A stretch of DNA of 47,527 bases, taken from the NCBI GenBank assembly GCA_964445985.1, contig CAYUMU010000053.1:1-47527 (forward strand), read 5' to 3'. This DNA is from CAYUMU01 sp964445985 (GTDB lineage: Bacteria; Planctomycetota; Planctomycetia; Pirellulales; S012-138). A program made the position numbers and the translations under genes. A model generated the notes under the pieces. The model was not told the DNA's origin. It saw only the letters and a program-made list of their open reading frames with translations, and did not search any database. This document shows, piece after piece, positions 25,657 through 34,783 of this stretch. Every line of letters starts with the position of its first letter. The first letter of the stretch is position 1.

Positions 25657-27078
25657 TTACTTGAGTTTGGCGCGGAAGGGCGAGGCGGGCAGGCCTTCTT
25701 TGTTGGAAAGGTTGGGTTCCGCCGTTTGGTCCCAGGCGTAGCGCACGGCCTGCGGCGACTTCACCTCGGCGGCGCTCACCACCACGGTGTCTCCGTCGAT
25801 CTTGGCCGTGGCTTTCACGAACGTGCCGTCTTCGCCGGCCACTTCAAACCACGAGAGCGGCTGGCTGTCGCGCGTGACCAGTCCACTGCCGGCGTGCTTG
25901 AACGAGACGCGGAGGGCGTTGCCTTCGGCCTGGACCGAATCAAACAGCGGGCCGGAGTATACGATTCCTTCTTTGCCGTAGGTGTCGGCCAAGGCCCAAA
26001 GGGCGAGCCGCTTGCCGACGTCTTGCTTGTTCGCGGGGTGAATGTTTTTGATGTTGCCGATATCGACCGTAACCGCCATGCCGGTATGGGGAATGGAGAG
26101 CGCCGCCGTTTGGGCTTCCCAAATGGCAGCCAACCGCGTGGGGTCGCCGCCGTAGGTGTAGGGCGCCAACTGCACAAAGTAGAAGGGGAGGTCTTCGCGT
26201 TTCCAGACTTCGCGCCAGCCGGCGATGAGGGCCTTCATTTTTTCGAAGTACAGCATGCCTTCGCCGTTGTTCGATTCGCCCTGATACCAGATGGCGCCGC
26301 AGATGCCGTAGGGCACCAGCGGATGAATCATGCCGTTGTACAGGGCCAGCGGCGTTTGGTGGTTGACCTTGCCAGACTGATCCTTGCTGGGGAATTTTTC
26401 GAGATTGCTGGAAATGTCCTTCAGGGCTTCGACGGCTTTGAAACCGGCAGGCGGCGTCCAAGGCTCGATGCGCGTGCCGCCCCAGTTGGAGCCGATCAGG
26501 CCGATGGGCACGTTGAGCTCTTTCCGCAACTCACGGCCAAAGTAATAGCCCACGGCGGTAAAACGGGCCACGGTTTGCGGCGAGCAGAGTTCCCACGGCC
26601 CAGCGGCGACGTCGGACTGGGGTTTATCGGCCGGCGCGTGCGGAATCTTGATGTGTCGAATCTGGGGGTGCTTCGCGGCCGCGATCTCTTCTTTGGCGTT
26701 GTCCGACGAAGCGACAACCCATTCCATATTGGATTGGCCGGAGCAGAGCCAGACTTCGCCGATGAGCACGTCTTCAAATTTCTTTTCGCTGCTGCCACTT
26801 ACGGTCAATTGCAGAGGGCCGCCTCCGGCTTTTTGAGCGGGAAGCTCCACCAGCCACTTGCCGTCGCTGCCCGCTTTGGCCTTGGCGGCGGCTTCGCCCA
26901 AGGTAACGGTAACTTCGGCGCCGGGCGAATCCCAACCCCACACGGGGATCGGCATCTCGCGTTGCAGCACCATGTGGCTGCCAAAAATGGCCGGCATTTT
27001 CAGTTCGGCCTGGGCGGCCGAACTCAGCGCCAGGACGGCTACCGCGGCCCACACGCCGCCAAAGGTTCGTCGTTTCAT
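25657..27078 (-). CDS. Sialate O-acetylesterase (SGNH-type, secreted)
   Basis: Removes O-acetyl groups from sialic acids or, in bacteria, from other acetylated glycans. A 473-residue product from ATG at 27078 (GAGGAG upstream). The signal peptide ends AQA (about residue 24). A beta-rich N-terminal part (PAIFGSHMVLQREMPIPVWG) leads to CSGQSNMEW with the nucleophile S116. IGLIGSNWGGTRIEPW, AIWYQGESNNGEG and the Asp/His block IKNIHPANKQDVG (H347) complete the SGNH-like site. A C-terminal beta domain (VQAEGNALRVSFKHAG) follows. Probably acts in the periplasm in uptake of acetylated algal or animal glycans, a common planctomycete diet. No sialidase is next to it. Confidence 0.93.
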   Translation of the reverse strand: MKRRTFGGVWAAVAVLALSSAAQAELKMPAIFGSHMVLQREMPIPVWGWDSPGAEVTVTLGEAAAKAKAGSDGKWLVELPAQKAGGGPLQLTVSGSSEKKFEDVLIGEVWLCSGQSNMEWVVASSDNAKEEIAAAKHPQIRHIKIPHAPADKPQSDVAAGPWELCSPQTVARFTAVGYYFGRELRKELNVPIGLIGSNWGGTRIEPWTPPAGFKAVEALKDISSNLEKFPSKDQSGKVNHQTPLALYNGMIHPLVPYGICGAIWYQGESNNGEGMLYFEKMKALIAGWREVWKREDLPFYFVQLAPYTYGGDPTRLAAIWEAQTAALSIPHTGMAVTVDIGNIKNIHPANKQDVGKRLALWALADTYGKEGIVYSGPLFDSVQAEGNALRVSFKHAGSGLVTRDSQPLSWFEVAGEDGTFVKATAKIDGDTVVVSAAEVKSPQAVRYAWDQTAEPNLSNKEGLPASPFRAKLK

Positions 27079-27110
27079 CAAAGCAAACTCCTCAATCGAT
27101 TCAATTATTG

Positions 27111-27192
27111 TTAGTTTCTTGCTCGTTAACATCTCTGCAAGCTGCGGAGAACTTGAATGCCTCTGCGGTCGTTTGCGGTTTACCCGCGTTAA
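27111..27192 (-). repeat. 82-nt dispersed repeat, copy B (inverted)
   Basis: Reverse complement of 21026-21107 at 76 of 82 positions, gap-free. It begins 33 nt before the acetylesterase start codon, so it is in that gene's promoter or leader region. Confidence 0.9.
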
Positions 27193-27312
27193 GGAAGGCG
27201 GGAAGAGGGGGCGCGAAATCGGCGACCTCGCCCACAGGGTGGCGACTTCGGCGGTAAAACTCCCTGCTAGCTCCCTACAATAACCGCCCGCGGGGGCCAA
27301 TTCCACTAAACG

Positions 27313-27350
27313 AAAAAAGCCCCCGGCAACGCGGTTGCGCTGCCGGGGGC
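27313..27350 (-). terminator. Intrinsic terminator downstream of the large macroglobulin
   Basis: On the minus strand, GCCCCCGGCA (27350-27341) pairs with TGCCGGGGGC (27328-27319) and is followed by TTTTTT (27318-27313). It lies 370 nt after the stop codon of the 27721-33738 gene, the only minus-strand transcript that can reach it. Confidence 0.85.
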
Positions 27351-27479
27351 CGGGAAGTTTGGCGCGGCCTTGCCGTGAGACACGGCGCTGCGAAGCCGGT
27401 TTCAATTGGTGGATCGCATCCGCTGCATCACCCCCACCCTGCGCTGATAAAAAACGGTTTTTTTGGCAACCCGACGCGG

Positions 27480-27643
27480 TTAGCGAGGGAGTTCGTGGGA
27501 TTCCCTCGCTAATGACTTTCCTGCTCCCTTCTCCCCCGGTACTCCGGGGGAGAAGGGCTGGGGGGGCGGGCGTTTGAGATTGCCTACCCAACTTCGCTTC
27601 CAAGGCCCCCGACCCCTCTCCCCGGAAATACCGGGGAGAGGGG
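27480..27643. repeat. Cluster of three REP-like hairpins
   Basis: Hairpin 1: TTAGCGAGGGA (27480-27490) with TCCCTCGCTAA (27502-27512). Hairpin 2: CCCTTCTCCCCCGG (27526-27539) with its exact complement 27544-27557, 4-nt loop. Hairpin 3: CCCCTCTCCCCGG (27613-27625) with its exact complement 27631-27643, 5-nt loop. None is followed by a T tract on the strand that matters, so they look like REP/BIME elements rather than terminators, and they may stabilise mRNA 3' ends. Confidence 0.75.
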
Positions 27644-27720
27644 AGAAAAAGGGTTTCGCGCCCGCTGCTTTCCACGCGAAAGGGACACACCTAGAATCCG
27701 TTAGAGTCAGGAGATTCTAA

Positions 27721-30700
27721 TTACTTCACGGTGAGCTCCACGCTATTGGAGTGGCTGTTGAACTCGGGGGCGTACATGCACTCAATGCTGGCCAGGCCCG
27801 ACTGGTACTGGCCGCGGTGGACGACCCAGGTGGAATACTCAAAGACGTAGGTGCCCTTGGGGAGGTAGTCGATAAAGAAGTGGCTGGCCGTATCGCGGGT
27901 GGACTGGTAGTAGGCCAGGCCGTCGCGGAAGTTGTACCTGGAGAGCACATCGACCGGCTCGGTGCCGCTGCCGCGTTGATCTTTGAGATGGACGTATTCC
28001 ATGTCGCGATCGACGCGGATTTCCACCCGCACCACCAGTTCATCGCCCACTTCGAGAGCGCCTGCCACTGGCTTGAGTTGCGGGCCGGCGGGCGTGTGGA
28101 TTTTGGTGTAGAGCGATTTGACGAGCTTGAGCGGCGTGCCATCGTAGCTGGGCACGTTGGCCACGTCTTCAAAGTATTGCCAGTGGACGCCACCCCAGGC
28201 AACGCCGCGGTCGGTCTTCTTGACGGTAATCTGGCCCATGCTGGGCTTGACTTCAGCGCCCGAGAACCGCTGGGTGTAGAAGCCGGTTCCGGCTTCCACA
28301 TTTTCGGGCTCAATGGTGGTGTCGCCGAGTTGCACGGTGACCAGTTCGTCGGAGGCGAGCAGATCGAGGCCGCCGCGGAGCAGCAAGGCATAGACGGCGT
28401 CGGCCGTGGCCTTGGTGGTTTTCCAGTCTTGGGTTTGCTTTTGCTTGAGCAGCCAGACCTTGCAGTTCTCGACCATTTCGTCGTCGTGGGCCACTTCCTC
28501 GAAGGCTTCGATCATGAGGGCCTGGGTTTCGATGGGAGCCCGGAACCACCACCACGAGAGTTCCAAATCTCGCCAGAACGTGCCGAGTTCTTCGTCGGTT
28601 ACCGAACGCTCGCGGAGCGATTTGATGATCGCCCCGGCGGTGTCTTTGTCGCCGAAGCGATTGAGGGCGATGGTGAGGTGACCTTGCGACTGGCGGATGC
28701 CAAGCTGGAGCCAGTACTTCTTGGCCTGACCTTGGAAATAGCTCACGGCTTCTTTGTGCTTGTCGCCAATGGGGCGGTCTGTCAAGAAGAAGCTGCGGCC
28801 ATAGAGATAGAGGGCAACCGTGCTGGTGAGATGATTTTCATCGGGCTTGCCGGCTTTGAGAATCTGACGGTAGGTCTTGTCGATCCAATCGTCCAACCGT
28901 TCGAGCGCTTTGAGCGCCGGGGCCACGTCGGCGGTGGCGCCCAAATGCCGCAGGCGTCCGTAGCCGGTGGTAATGTAGAGCGTGATGAAATCATTGGCCG
29001 GGCCGCCGGGGAACCAGGGCCAGGCGCCATCGGGGTATTGCTGTTCGGCCAACTGCTGGGCCGCGCGGGCGAGCTCGGCGTTGAGCCGGTTTTCGTCGAA
29101 CAGCACGGCCACGTTGCGGCGGGCCTGGCTTTCATTTTGGGCCTGACGCAGCCAGGGCGTTTCTTCAATCATGACCGACTTGAGGTCTTGATTCTTGAGC
29201 AGCGGGCTATCGAGGGCGGGCGTATTGCGCCATTGCTCGAAGATGCGGCGAATTTTGGGGTCGGACTTGACGATATGCTGGCCCAGCGAGTTGGCATACA
29301 TGCGGTTGAAGGTTTGCTCGCTGCACTGATGGGGGAATTCCATCAAGTAAGGGAGCGCCAGCACCGCGTACCACGAGGGGTTGGAGGCCATTTGCACGGT
29401 GAGCGACTCGTGCTCCAGCGAGTCGGAATCGCCCGAGGAGAGCAAATGCTTGAAAGTAAAGCTTCTGGTTTCCGGGCCGCGAATCGGCAACTGCATCGAT
29501 TCGGTAACCAGGATGCGGCGCGGCAGCACCGGCAAGAATCCTTCTTCGCCGTCGGAGAGCTTGCCGGTGGAGCCCACGGCTTTATAGACCAAAAAGCCCA
29601 AGCGGTCGGGCACGGTCAGCTTCCAAGCGTAGCTGCGGGATTCACCGGCGGGCACGTCGAAAGCCTGATCGGTGGTTTCGAGGCCGAGCTTGCTGTTGAC
29701 GTCGTGATTGGTGCGGGCGTCGGCGAAGGAGAGTCGGACCGAGCCTTGCTGCGGCCGGGGCGAGCGGTTGGTGACCTTGACGGTAAACTCCAGCACGTCG
29801 CCCTCGCGGACAAACCGCGGCGGGTTGGGCTGAATCATGAGGTCTTTGGAGGTGACCGCCGTGTCTTCGAGGTAGCCCGAGCGAAGCTGGGCATCGTGGG
29901 CAAAGCCCATGAACTTCCACTCGGTGAGGGCCTCGGGCATGGTGAACTCCATCCGCACTTCGCCCTTGGTGGTGGAGACCAGGTGGGGGAAGAAGAACGC
30001 GGTTTCGGCCAGATTTTGGCGGGCGGAAACCTGGCTGAGGTCGGGGCCGCCTTGGCCTCCTTGGCCGCCGAGGCCTGGCTTATCGGCTTGCGACTTGCGC
30101 GTGGCCGATTCGCCCTTTTCCAATTGATCCACGCCGGCCAACTTGGCGGCGTCGCGATCCATCAAGCCGCTTTGCAATTCGTTTTCGGCCGGCGCCATGG
30201 CCGCCCTGGGGGGGGCGCCGGGCATCGCCCCAAAACCGTTCTTATTTCCGCGCAGCCATTGGAAATTGTATAGATTGGCAATAATCTCGGCCGGCAGACT
30301 GCGATAGCGAATCTCCACGCTTTGATAGTTGCTACGAAAACTACCAAAGAGCTGATTGAAGTACTTTTCTTGATTCTCAAACCGTGAATAGAGATTGGTC
30401 TGATCCTGACGGAACACTCCCAGGGTTTGCAACCAGCGATGGGGCAAGTAGGCATCGAGCGAGGCGTCGTAGAGCGTGGCCACCATTTCGGCCACGGCGC
30501 CCTCGGCATCGGGACCGGTGATCACGGCCGTCCAGGTTTCTTTCTGGCCCGGCATGAGCTTGGAGATGAAGCGCTCCCACTTGATGGCCAAGCGTTTGTT
30601 ACTCCAGGGCACATCGACATGCCGCGATTGAATGTAGGCCCGGTTTTCGCGAACCATGGTGACCCGCACGGTAAATCCACCGCGCAGTTCTTCGGTGACC

Positions 30701-33700
30701 GGGTGGGTGATTTTGACTTGGGTGGCGCCGGGGCCGGTCCAGAACGATTTGACCACTTGCCTGCGGTGCTCGATTTCGACGAAAGCCTGGGCTTTTTCGT
30801 AACCGCTTCCCCACACGGCCGTGAAGTCTTCGCCCGGTTCGAGGCTCCACTTGGGGGCCGCGAAGAAGAACGGAACCTTGATGGCGAATTGATCCGCCGC
30901 GGGATCGATGACTTTGAGCTGCAAGCGGGCGGTGACGGGCTTGCCGAGGCGATCTTGCGTTTCGGCCACTGCCTGGTAGGCGCCCGCCTTCAACTCGAAC
31001 GATAGGTTTTCGATGCCCGTTTCGCCGGTGGCGAACGCTTTTTCGGCGACGACTTCGCCCAGCGGCCAGTTGGCCGGGTCGCTCATGTCGGGCGAGATTT
31101 CGCGACCATCGGCAGCCGTGGGCCGCGGTCGATTGCGACCTTGGAGATCGGGCCGCTGAACTTGGGCGGGGGGTTGCAGGCGATGGATGCGAAGTTTGCC
31201 TTCCGCGGCACCGGGCTCGCTATCGAGCGATTGCGTGTGGATGGTAATCTTGACCGGCTCGCCAGCCGTTTGCCAATCTTCGGCGGAGAGCGAAGCCTGG
31301 AGGGCCGTGTAGCCGGCGCTGACCGACCTTTGGGCCGAGCGCGTTTCGCCCGCGTTGTCGGTGACGTCGGCGGAAACCGCGAAGGTAAAGACCGGCTCGC
31401 TGTTCTCGCTGACGGTGAGGTCGGGCTCGGCCGTGAAGGTGACGGTGAACTTGCCCTCGCGATCGGTGGTGGCGGTGCCGTTGGCGATTTCGGCCGAGTT
31501 GCCTTGCGGGCGGGGCCAAGGGCGATACCAATACCACCAGGCGGGGAAGCGCACATTGCGGACCACGCGCCAGCGGACTTTGGCGCCGTCGATGGCGGCC
31601 CCGGTATAAGCGGTGGCTTTGCCCGTGAGGGTGACTTCTTCACCCAACCGCGGCGCTGCTTGGGCCGGGTCGAACTCCACCTGGAACTTGGGGCGTTTGT
31701 ATTCTTCCACGGCAAACTGGGTGGCGCCGTTGGGTTGGCCATCGACGCGAATCTGCATGCGGCCCAGCAAGCGATCGCTGGGAGCCGTAAAGCTGCCGTT
31801 GAAGGCGCCATAGTCGTTGGTTTGGTGTTTCTGGCGGGTGATTTCCTTGCCGTTGGGGTCGGCGAACACCACCGTGAGCGATCGCTTGGGAAGTACGCCA
31901 TATTGATTGGCGTGTTGGTCGACTCGAAAGCTTAGGCCTTTGTATTGAATGGTTTGGCCTGGGCGGTATAAAGCCCGATCGGTGAAAAAGATGGTGCGCT
32001 CGTCGGCCACGACATTCTGACTGTACTGATATAGATAGTAATCGTTCGCGCTAACAATCTGATCATTCTGATGGCGAATCGAGACGGTCAGTTGCTGCTG
32101 CTGTTTGGCATCGCCCGCTACCTGGAAGAGGCCGTTTTCGTCGGTTGTGGCGACGGGGCCCTTGGACCAGATGTTGCCCCGGTTCTGGTGAGCCCAGACT
32201 TGCACCTGAGCGCCCTTGATGGGGGCGCCGGTGGTGGCGTTGGTGACCATTCCGCCGAACCTGGCCGTGCCATTTTCTTGCCGGGTAATCAGAGCGAGGT
32301 CGCTTACCCAGAAATCGGTGTACTGCACAACATTGTTGTCGGAGCCAAACTTTTCGTCGTGGCTGGCGATCAGGTAATAGTAGCCGGGCTTGAGGCCCTC
32401 GACGGCCTTGAGTTCTTCGGTACGCTGTTGATAGTCCGCGGTTGCTGGCAGATCGGCCGACCAGGTTTTGATGGGATCTTTCGCCAGCAGTTCTTTACGG
32501 TCGTTCTCGTCCAACCACTCGGGCCGGCGGCGGCGCTGTTGCAGCCGCTGTTCCCAGTCGGCCGCCACCACGCGGAAATGGAGCCGCGTAATGTTGCGAT
32601 AATTGACGTTGATGGCAGGCAGCGGATCATTCCAAACCCGTTCGGTGGTGAGTTGAAAGCTCTTGGCTTCGATCTGAGCGACCAGGTTGTGGCATTGCTT
32701 TCCACCGAAACTGTTGGGATGGAGGTTTTTGCCCTGCAGGGCCAGGTCGCGCGCTTCGACCAGCTTGTTTTGCCCACGCAGCACGCTGGCCCAATGGAAG
32801 TAGGCCAGGCTGGCGAGATCGTGGTCGCGATGTTCGGTGGCAAACCGTTTGAGGGCCGCAACGTAGAGCGTGTTCTTTTCTTCGCCGACGGCATGGTTAC
32901 TACCGAATACCAGCCGATCCAGATCGGCGGCGACCCGCGCCGAGGCATTCTTATCGTCGGCGTGAAACCTGAGCAGGTCTTGATAGAGAATAATGGCTTT
33001 GGCGATCCGCGAACTGGTTTTGTCCTTGAGATTCCAGGCCAAGAACTGTTCCACCGTGCCGAAGATGGGGCTGCTGGCTTCGACCACGAAGGCATCTTGC
33101 GGCTGAACCAGGGTGGCTTCGCCCGAGGTGTAGAATGCCAGGGCGTCGTGGACGAGAAAATCGTACAAGGTGGGGCGGTAAGCGTCGGGCATGGTGCCGG
33201 GGACCAGCAGGGCGTCGAAGTCGGCAATCGGCGTTTGCTTGAGTTCTTTGGCGTGGGAGAGGGCCGTTTGGAACTGCTGATCGACTTCGTTTAGAATTCG
33301 GGACAGCGACCAGGCCGTGACATCGTCGCCGGGGGCGGTCGTGGTTTCGGTTCGCTGGGCGATTCGCCAGCGATTCTGCTGGAAGTAGTGCCAGTACCAG
33401 TGAGCCAAGATGGCGTGCATCACCGGCTTCATGGGTGCGGGCGCGGCCTCGATGGCTTCGCGCATGCGGGTGATTTTTTCTTCGGGCTTGTTGCCCTGGA
33501 TGTTGCCTTCGAGACCGATCTTGAGCCCGACGGCGCGAATGGCCTCGGCCCAGGCTTTGTCTTTTTTGGTGGCGACGATGATCGGATCGATCTTTTCGAT
33601 GGCCGTTTTGGGGAGGCCTTTATCGATGGCTTCTTGGACTTGTTTCCACTGGTCGGAACGAGGCCCCTGGGGGGGTTGAGCTGCCAGGGCAACGAGACTC

Positions 33701-33738
33701 ATAACGAAGACCAATCCCAACACGAGCAAACGGCGCAC
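27721..33738 (-). CDS. Large alpha-2-macroglobulin with thioester (CSEQ)
   Basis: A 2005-residue exported protein. I place the start at GTG 33738 (GGAG 7 nt upstream), which opens a signal peptide RRLLVLGLVFVMSLVALAA. The frame is open 21 codons further to an ATG without ribosome site. The N-terminal ~400 residues are helical. From about 500, macroglobulin sandwiches appear: IFFTDRALYRPGQTIQYKGL is the MG2 signature, with several more up to ~1200. The thioester CSEQ begins at C1472 in FPHQCSEQTFNRM, followed by the helical thioester domain and a C-terminal receptor-binding-like domain. An Ala/Gly/Met-rich loop near 1200-1270 (GMDRDAAKL region, GGQGGQGG) may be the bait. Family members covalently trap attacking proteases. 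No penicillin-binding pbpC neighbour, unlike the E. coli yfhM arrangement. Confidence 0.93.
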   Translation of the reverse strand: MRRLLVLGLVFVMSLVALAAQPPQGPRSDQWKQVQEAIDKGLPKTAIEKIDPIIVATKKDKAWAEAIRAVGLKIGLEGNIQGNKPEEKITRMREAIEAAPAPMKPVMHAILAHWYWHYFQQNRWRIAQRTETTTAPGDDVTAWSLSRILNEVDQQFQTALSHAKELKQTPIADFDALLVPGTMPDAYRPTLYDFLVHDALAFYTSGEATLVQPQDAFVVEASSPIFGTVEQFLAWNLKDKTSSRIAKAIILYQDLLRFHADDKNASARVAADLDRLVFGSNHAVGEEKNTLYVAALKRFATEHRDHDLASLAYFHWASVLRGQNKLVEARDLALQGKNLHPNSFGGKQCHNLVAQIEAKSFQLTTERVWNDPLPAINVNYRNITRLHFRVVAADWEQRLQQRRRRPEWLDENDRKELLAKDPIKTWSADLPATADYQQRTEELKAVEGLKPGYYYLIASHDEKFGSDNNVVQYTDFWVSDLALITRQENGTARFGGMVTNATTGAPIKGAQVQVWAHQNRGNIWSKGPVATTDENGLFQVAGDAKQQQQLTVSIRHQNDQIVSANDYYLYQYSQNVVADERTIFFTDRALYRPGQTIQYKGLSFRVDQHANQYGVLPKRSLTVVFADPNGKEITRQKHQTNDYGAFNGSFTAPSDRLLGRMQIRVDGQPNGATQFAVEEYKRPKFQVEFDPAQAAPRLGEEVTLTGKATAYTGAAIDGAKVRWRVVRNVRFPAWWYWYRPWPRPQGNSAEIANGTATTDREGKFTVTFTAEPDLTVSENSEPVFTFAVSADVTDNAGETRSAQRSVSAGYTALQASLSAEDWQTAGEPVKITIHTQSLDSEPGAAEGKLRIHRLQPPAQVQRPDLQGRNRPRPTAADGREISPDMSDPANWPLGEVVAEKAFATGETGIENLSFELKAGAYQAVAETQDRLGKPVTARLQLKVIDPAADQFAIKVPFFFAAPKWSLEPGEDFTAVWGSGYEKAQAFVEIEHRRQVVKSFWTGPGATQVKITHPVTEELRGGFTVRVTMVRENRAYIQSRHVDVPWSNKRLAIKWERFISKLMPGQKETWTAVITGPDAEGAVAEMVATLYDASLDAYLPHRWLQTLGVFRQDQTNLYSRFENQEKYFNQLFGSFRSNYQSVEIRYRSLPAEIIANLYNFQWLRGNKNGFGAMPGAPPRAAMAPAENELQSGLMDRDAAKLAGVDQLEKGESATRKSQADKPGLGGQGGQGGPDLSQVSARQNLAETAFFFPHLVSTTKGEVRMEFTMPEALTEWKFMGFAHDAQLRSGYLEDTAVTSKDLMIQPNPPRFVREGDVLEFTVKVTNRSPRPQQGSVRLSFADARTNHDVNSKLGLETTDQAFDVPAGESRSYAWKLTVPDRLGFLVYKAVGSTGKLSDGEEGFLPVLPRRILVTESMQLPIRGPETRSFTFKHLLSSGDSDSLEHESLTVQMASNPSWYAVLALPYLMEFPHQCSEQTFNRMYANSLGQHIVKSDPKIRRIFEQWRNTPALDSPLLKNQDLKSVMIEETPWLRQAQNESQARRNVAVLFDENRLNAELARAAQQLAEQQYPDGAWPWFPGGPANDFITLYITTGYGRLRHLGATADVAPALKALERLDDWIDKTYRQILKAGKPDENHLTSTVALYLYGRSFFLTDRPIGDKHKEAVSYFQGQAKKYWLQLGIRQSQGHLTIALNRFGDKDTAGAIIKSLRERSVTDEELGTFWRDLELSWWWFRAPIETQALMIEAFEEVAHDDEMVENCKVWLLKQKQTQDWKTTKATADAVYALLLRGGLDLLASDELVTVQLGDTTIEPENVEAGTGFYTQRFSGAEVKPSMGQITVKKTDRGVAWGGVHWQYFEDVANVPSYDGTPLKLVKSLYTKIHTPAGPQLKPVAGALEVGDELVVRVEIRVDRDMEYVHLKDQRGSGTEPVDVLSRYNFRDGLAYYQSTRDTASHFFIDYLPKGTYVFEYSTWVVHRGQYQSGLASIECMYAPEFNSHSNSVELTVK

Positions 33739-34110
33739 AGCAATTCTCCACAGAAGATTGGACGTTTGGTTGCCGGGCGTTTTGTGCCGGAACCAATCCA
33801 TTGGTGTTGATTTTCAAGGTAACCGAAGTTTGTGGACGCCTGTCCCTGACATTCAGACGCAGCTTTCGCGGGGCAAGTTCCACGAAACTTTTGCGGGAGC
33901 GAAGTGGAGCGGCCGCGGAACCGGGCAGACGCCGCGATTCTGGGCTTTAACTACAATAAGCACCGCCATTTAACGATCAATGCCCCCCCTGCGGCGACGG
34001 GAGGGGTTTTGTTGAGCGGGCGGCAAAAATCAGCGTCGACTCGGCTTTCCTTTCGACGGCCGTAGCTGATAAAGTGTCAGGTAGGTCAACGACTTGGGAG
34101 AGCAGCCGAT
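33739..34110. other. 372-bp divergent intergenic region
   Basis: Promoter region between the macroglobulin (-) and the metal-efflux genes (+). AATAAGCACCGCC near 33953 resembles the end of the repeat at 17503 and 21167. No gene or clear operator is seen. Confidence 0.45.
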
Positions 34111-34584
34111 ATGCGTAGCGTGATGGCATGGGCGGGCGCGATCGCGGTGGCGTGGCACACCGTGCTGGGCTGCTGCGCGCACCATAGCCACGATCACGGC
34201 GAAATGCATGCCGCCGAGCAACTCCCCACGAGGGGTTGTGCCCATGGACACGGTTTGCACTCTCATGGCTCTCCGGCCCCAACGGACCTGGCCGCCGATG
34301 TGACTTCCCCTGGCCGGCAGGCTTTGCCCTGGGGCGATGAGCCCCGGGGCTCCACGCCCGGCGGGGATTGCAATGAGCAAAACTGCGTGTTCGCAGCTCC
34401 CGGCCCCTTGATGGCCGCCGATTGGCTGGATCGGGACTTACCCTGTTGGGAAGGCTTGCCAGCGGTGGCGACGGGCATGCTAAACGTGGCAGTGGCCACG
34501 AACGGCCACCAGCAGCCGGAATGGTTGCCTCAACCGTGGCCCTCTTTGCGCGCGCATCTCGCGCTGGGCGTCTTGCTGATTTGA
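34111..34584 (+). CDS. Secreted His/Cys-rich protein ahead of metal-efflux genes
   Basis: A 157-residue protein of unknown fold. A short hydrophobic start (MRSVMAWAGAIAVAWHTVLG) is followed by CCAHHSHDHGEMHAAE and GCAHGHGLHSHG, i.e. some ten histidines and several cysteines in the first 55 residues, then CNEQNCVF. The C-terminal half is Pro/Trp-rich. It could bind copper, zinc, silver or similar ions in the periplasm and hand them to the pump encoded next (inference from position and composition). GGGAG lies about 10 nt before the ATG. The adaptor gene starts 199 bp later on the same strand. Confidence 0.75.
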   Translation: MRSVMAWAGAIAVAWHTVLGCCAHHSHDHGEMHAAEQLPTRGCAHGHGLHSHGSPAPTDLAADVTSPGRQALPWGDEPRGSTPGGDCNEQNCVFAAPGPLMAADWLDRDLPCWEGLPAVATGMLNVAVATNGHQQPEWLPQPWPSLRAHLALGVLLI

Positions 34585-34783
34585 GCGAAGCCGGGTCTAC
34601 CGGTACGCCTTGTCGCCGCTGAGGTTTGGCCACGCGCACCAAGGCAGACGTTGCGCCGATCGTGTTTCGCGATCCATCGCGCTGGGCTCTCCGGCCAATC
34701 GTGGTTGTGGCGTGCCCCAGGCATTTTAGCTTCCCGGTTCTGTTCTTTATCTTCCGTTCGCCTGAAGCGACTGGGGATTTGCC

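Larger units (their letters stand above)
27079..27720. other. 642-bp intergenic region packed with repeats and hairpins
   Basis: No gene is seen. In order it holds the inverted copy of the 82-nt repeat (27111-27192), the terminator of the large macroglobulin (27313-27350), and three separate perfect or near-perfect hairpins (27480-27512, 27526-27557, 27613-27643). Confidence 0.7.

Noticed and set aside
27751..30273. 840-codon open frame on the plus strand antisense to the large macroglobulin
   Set aside because: Shadow frame of a real gene, no recognisable domain and no ribosome site.
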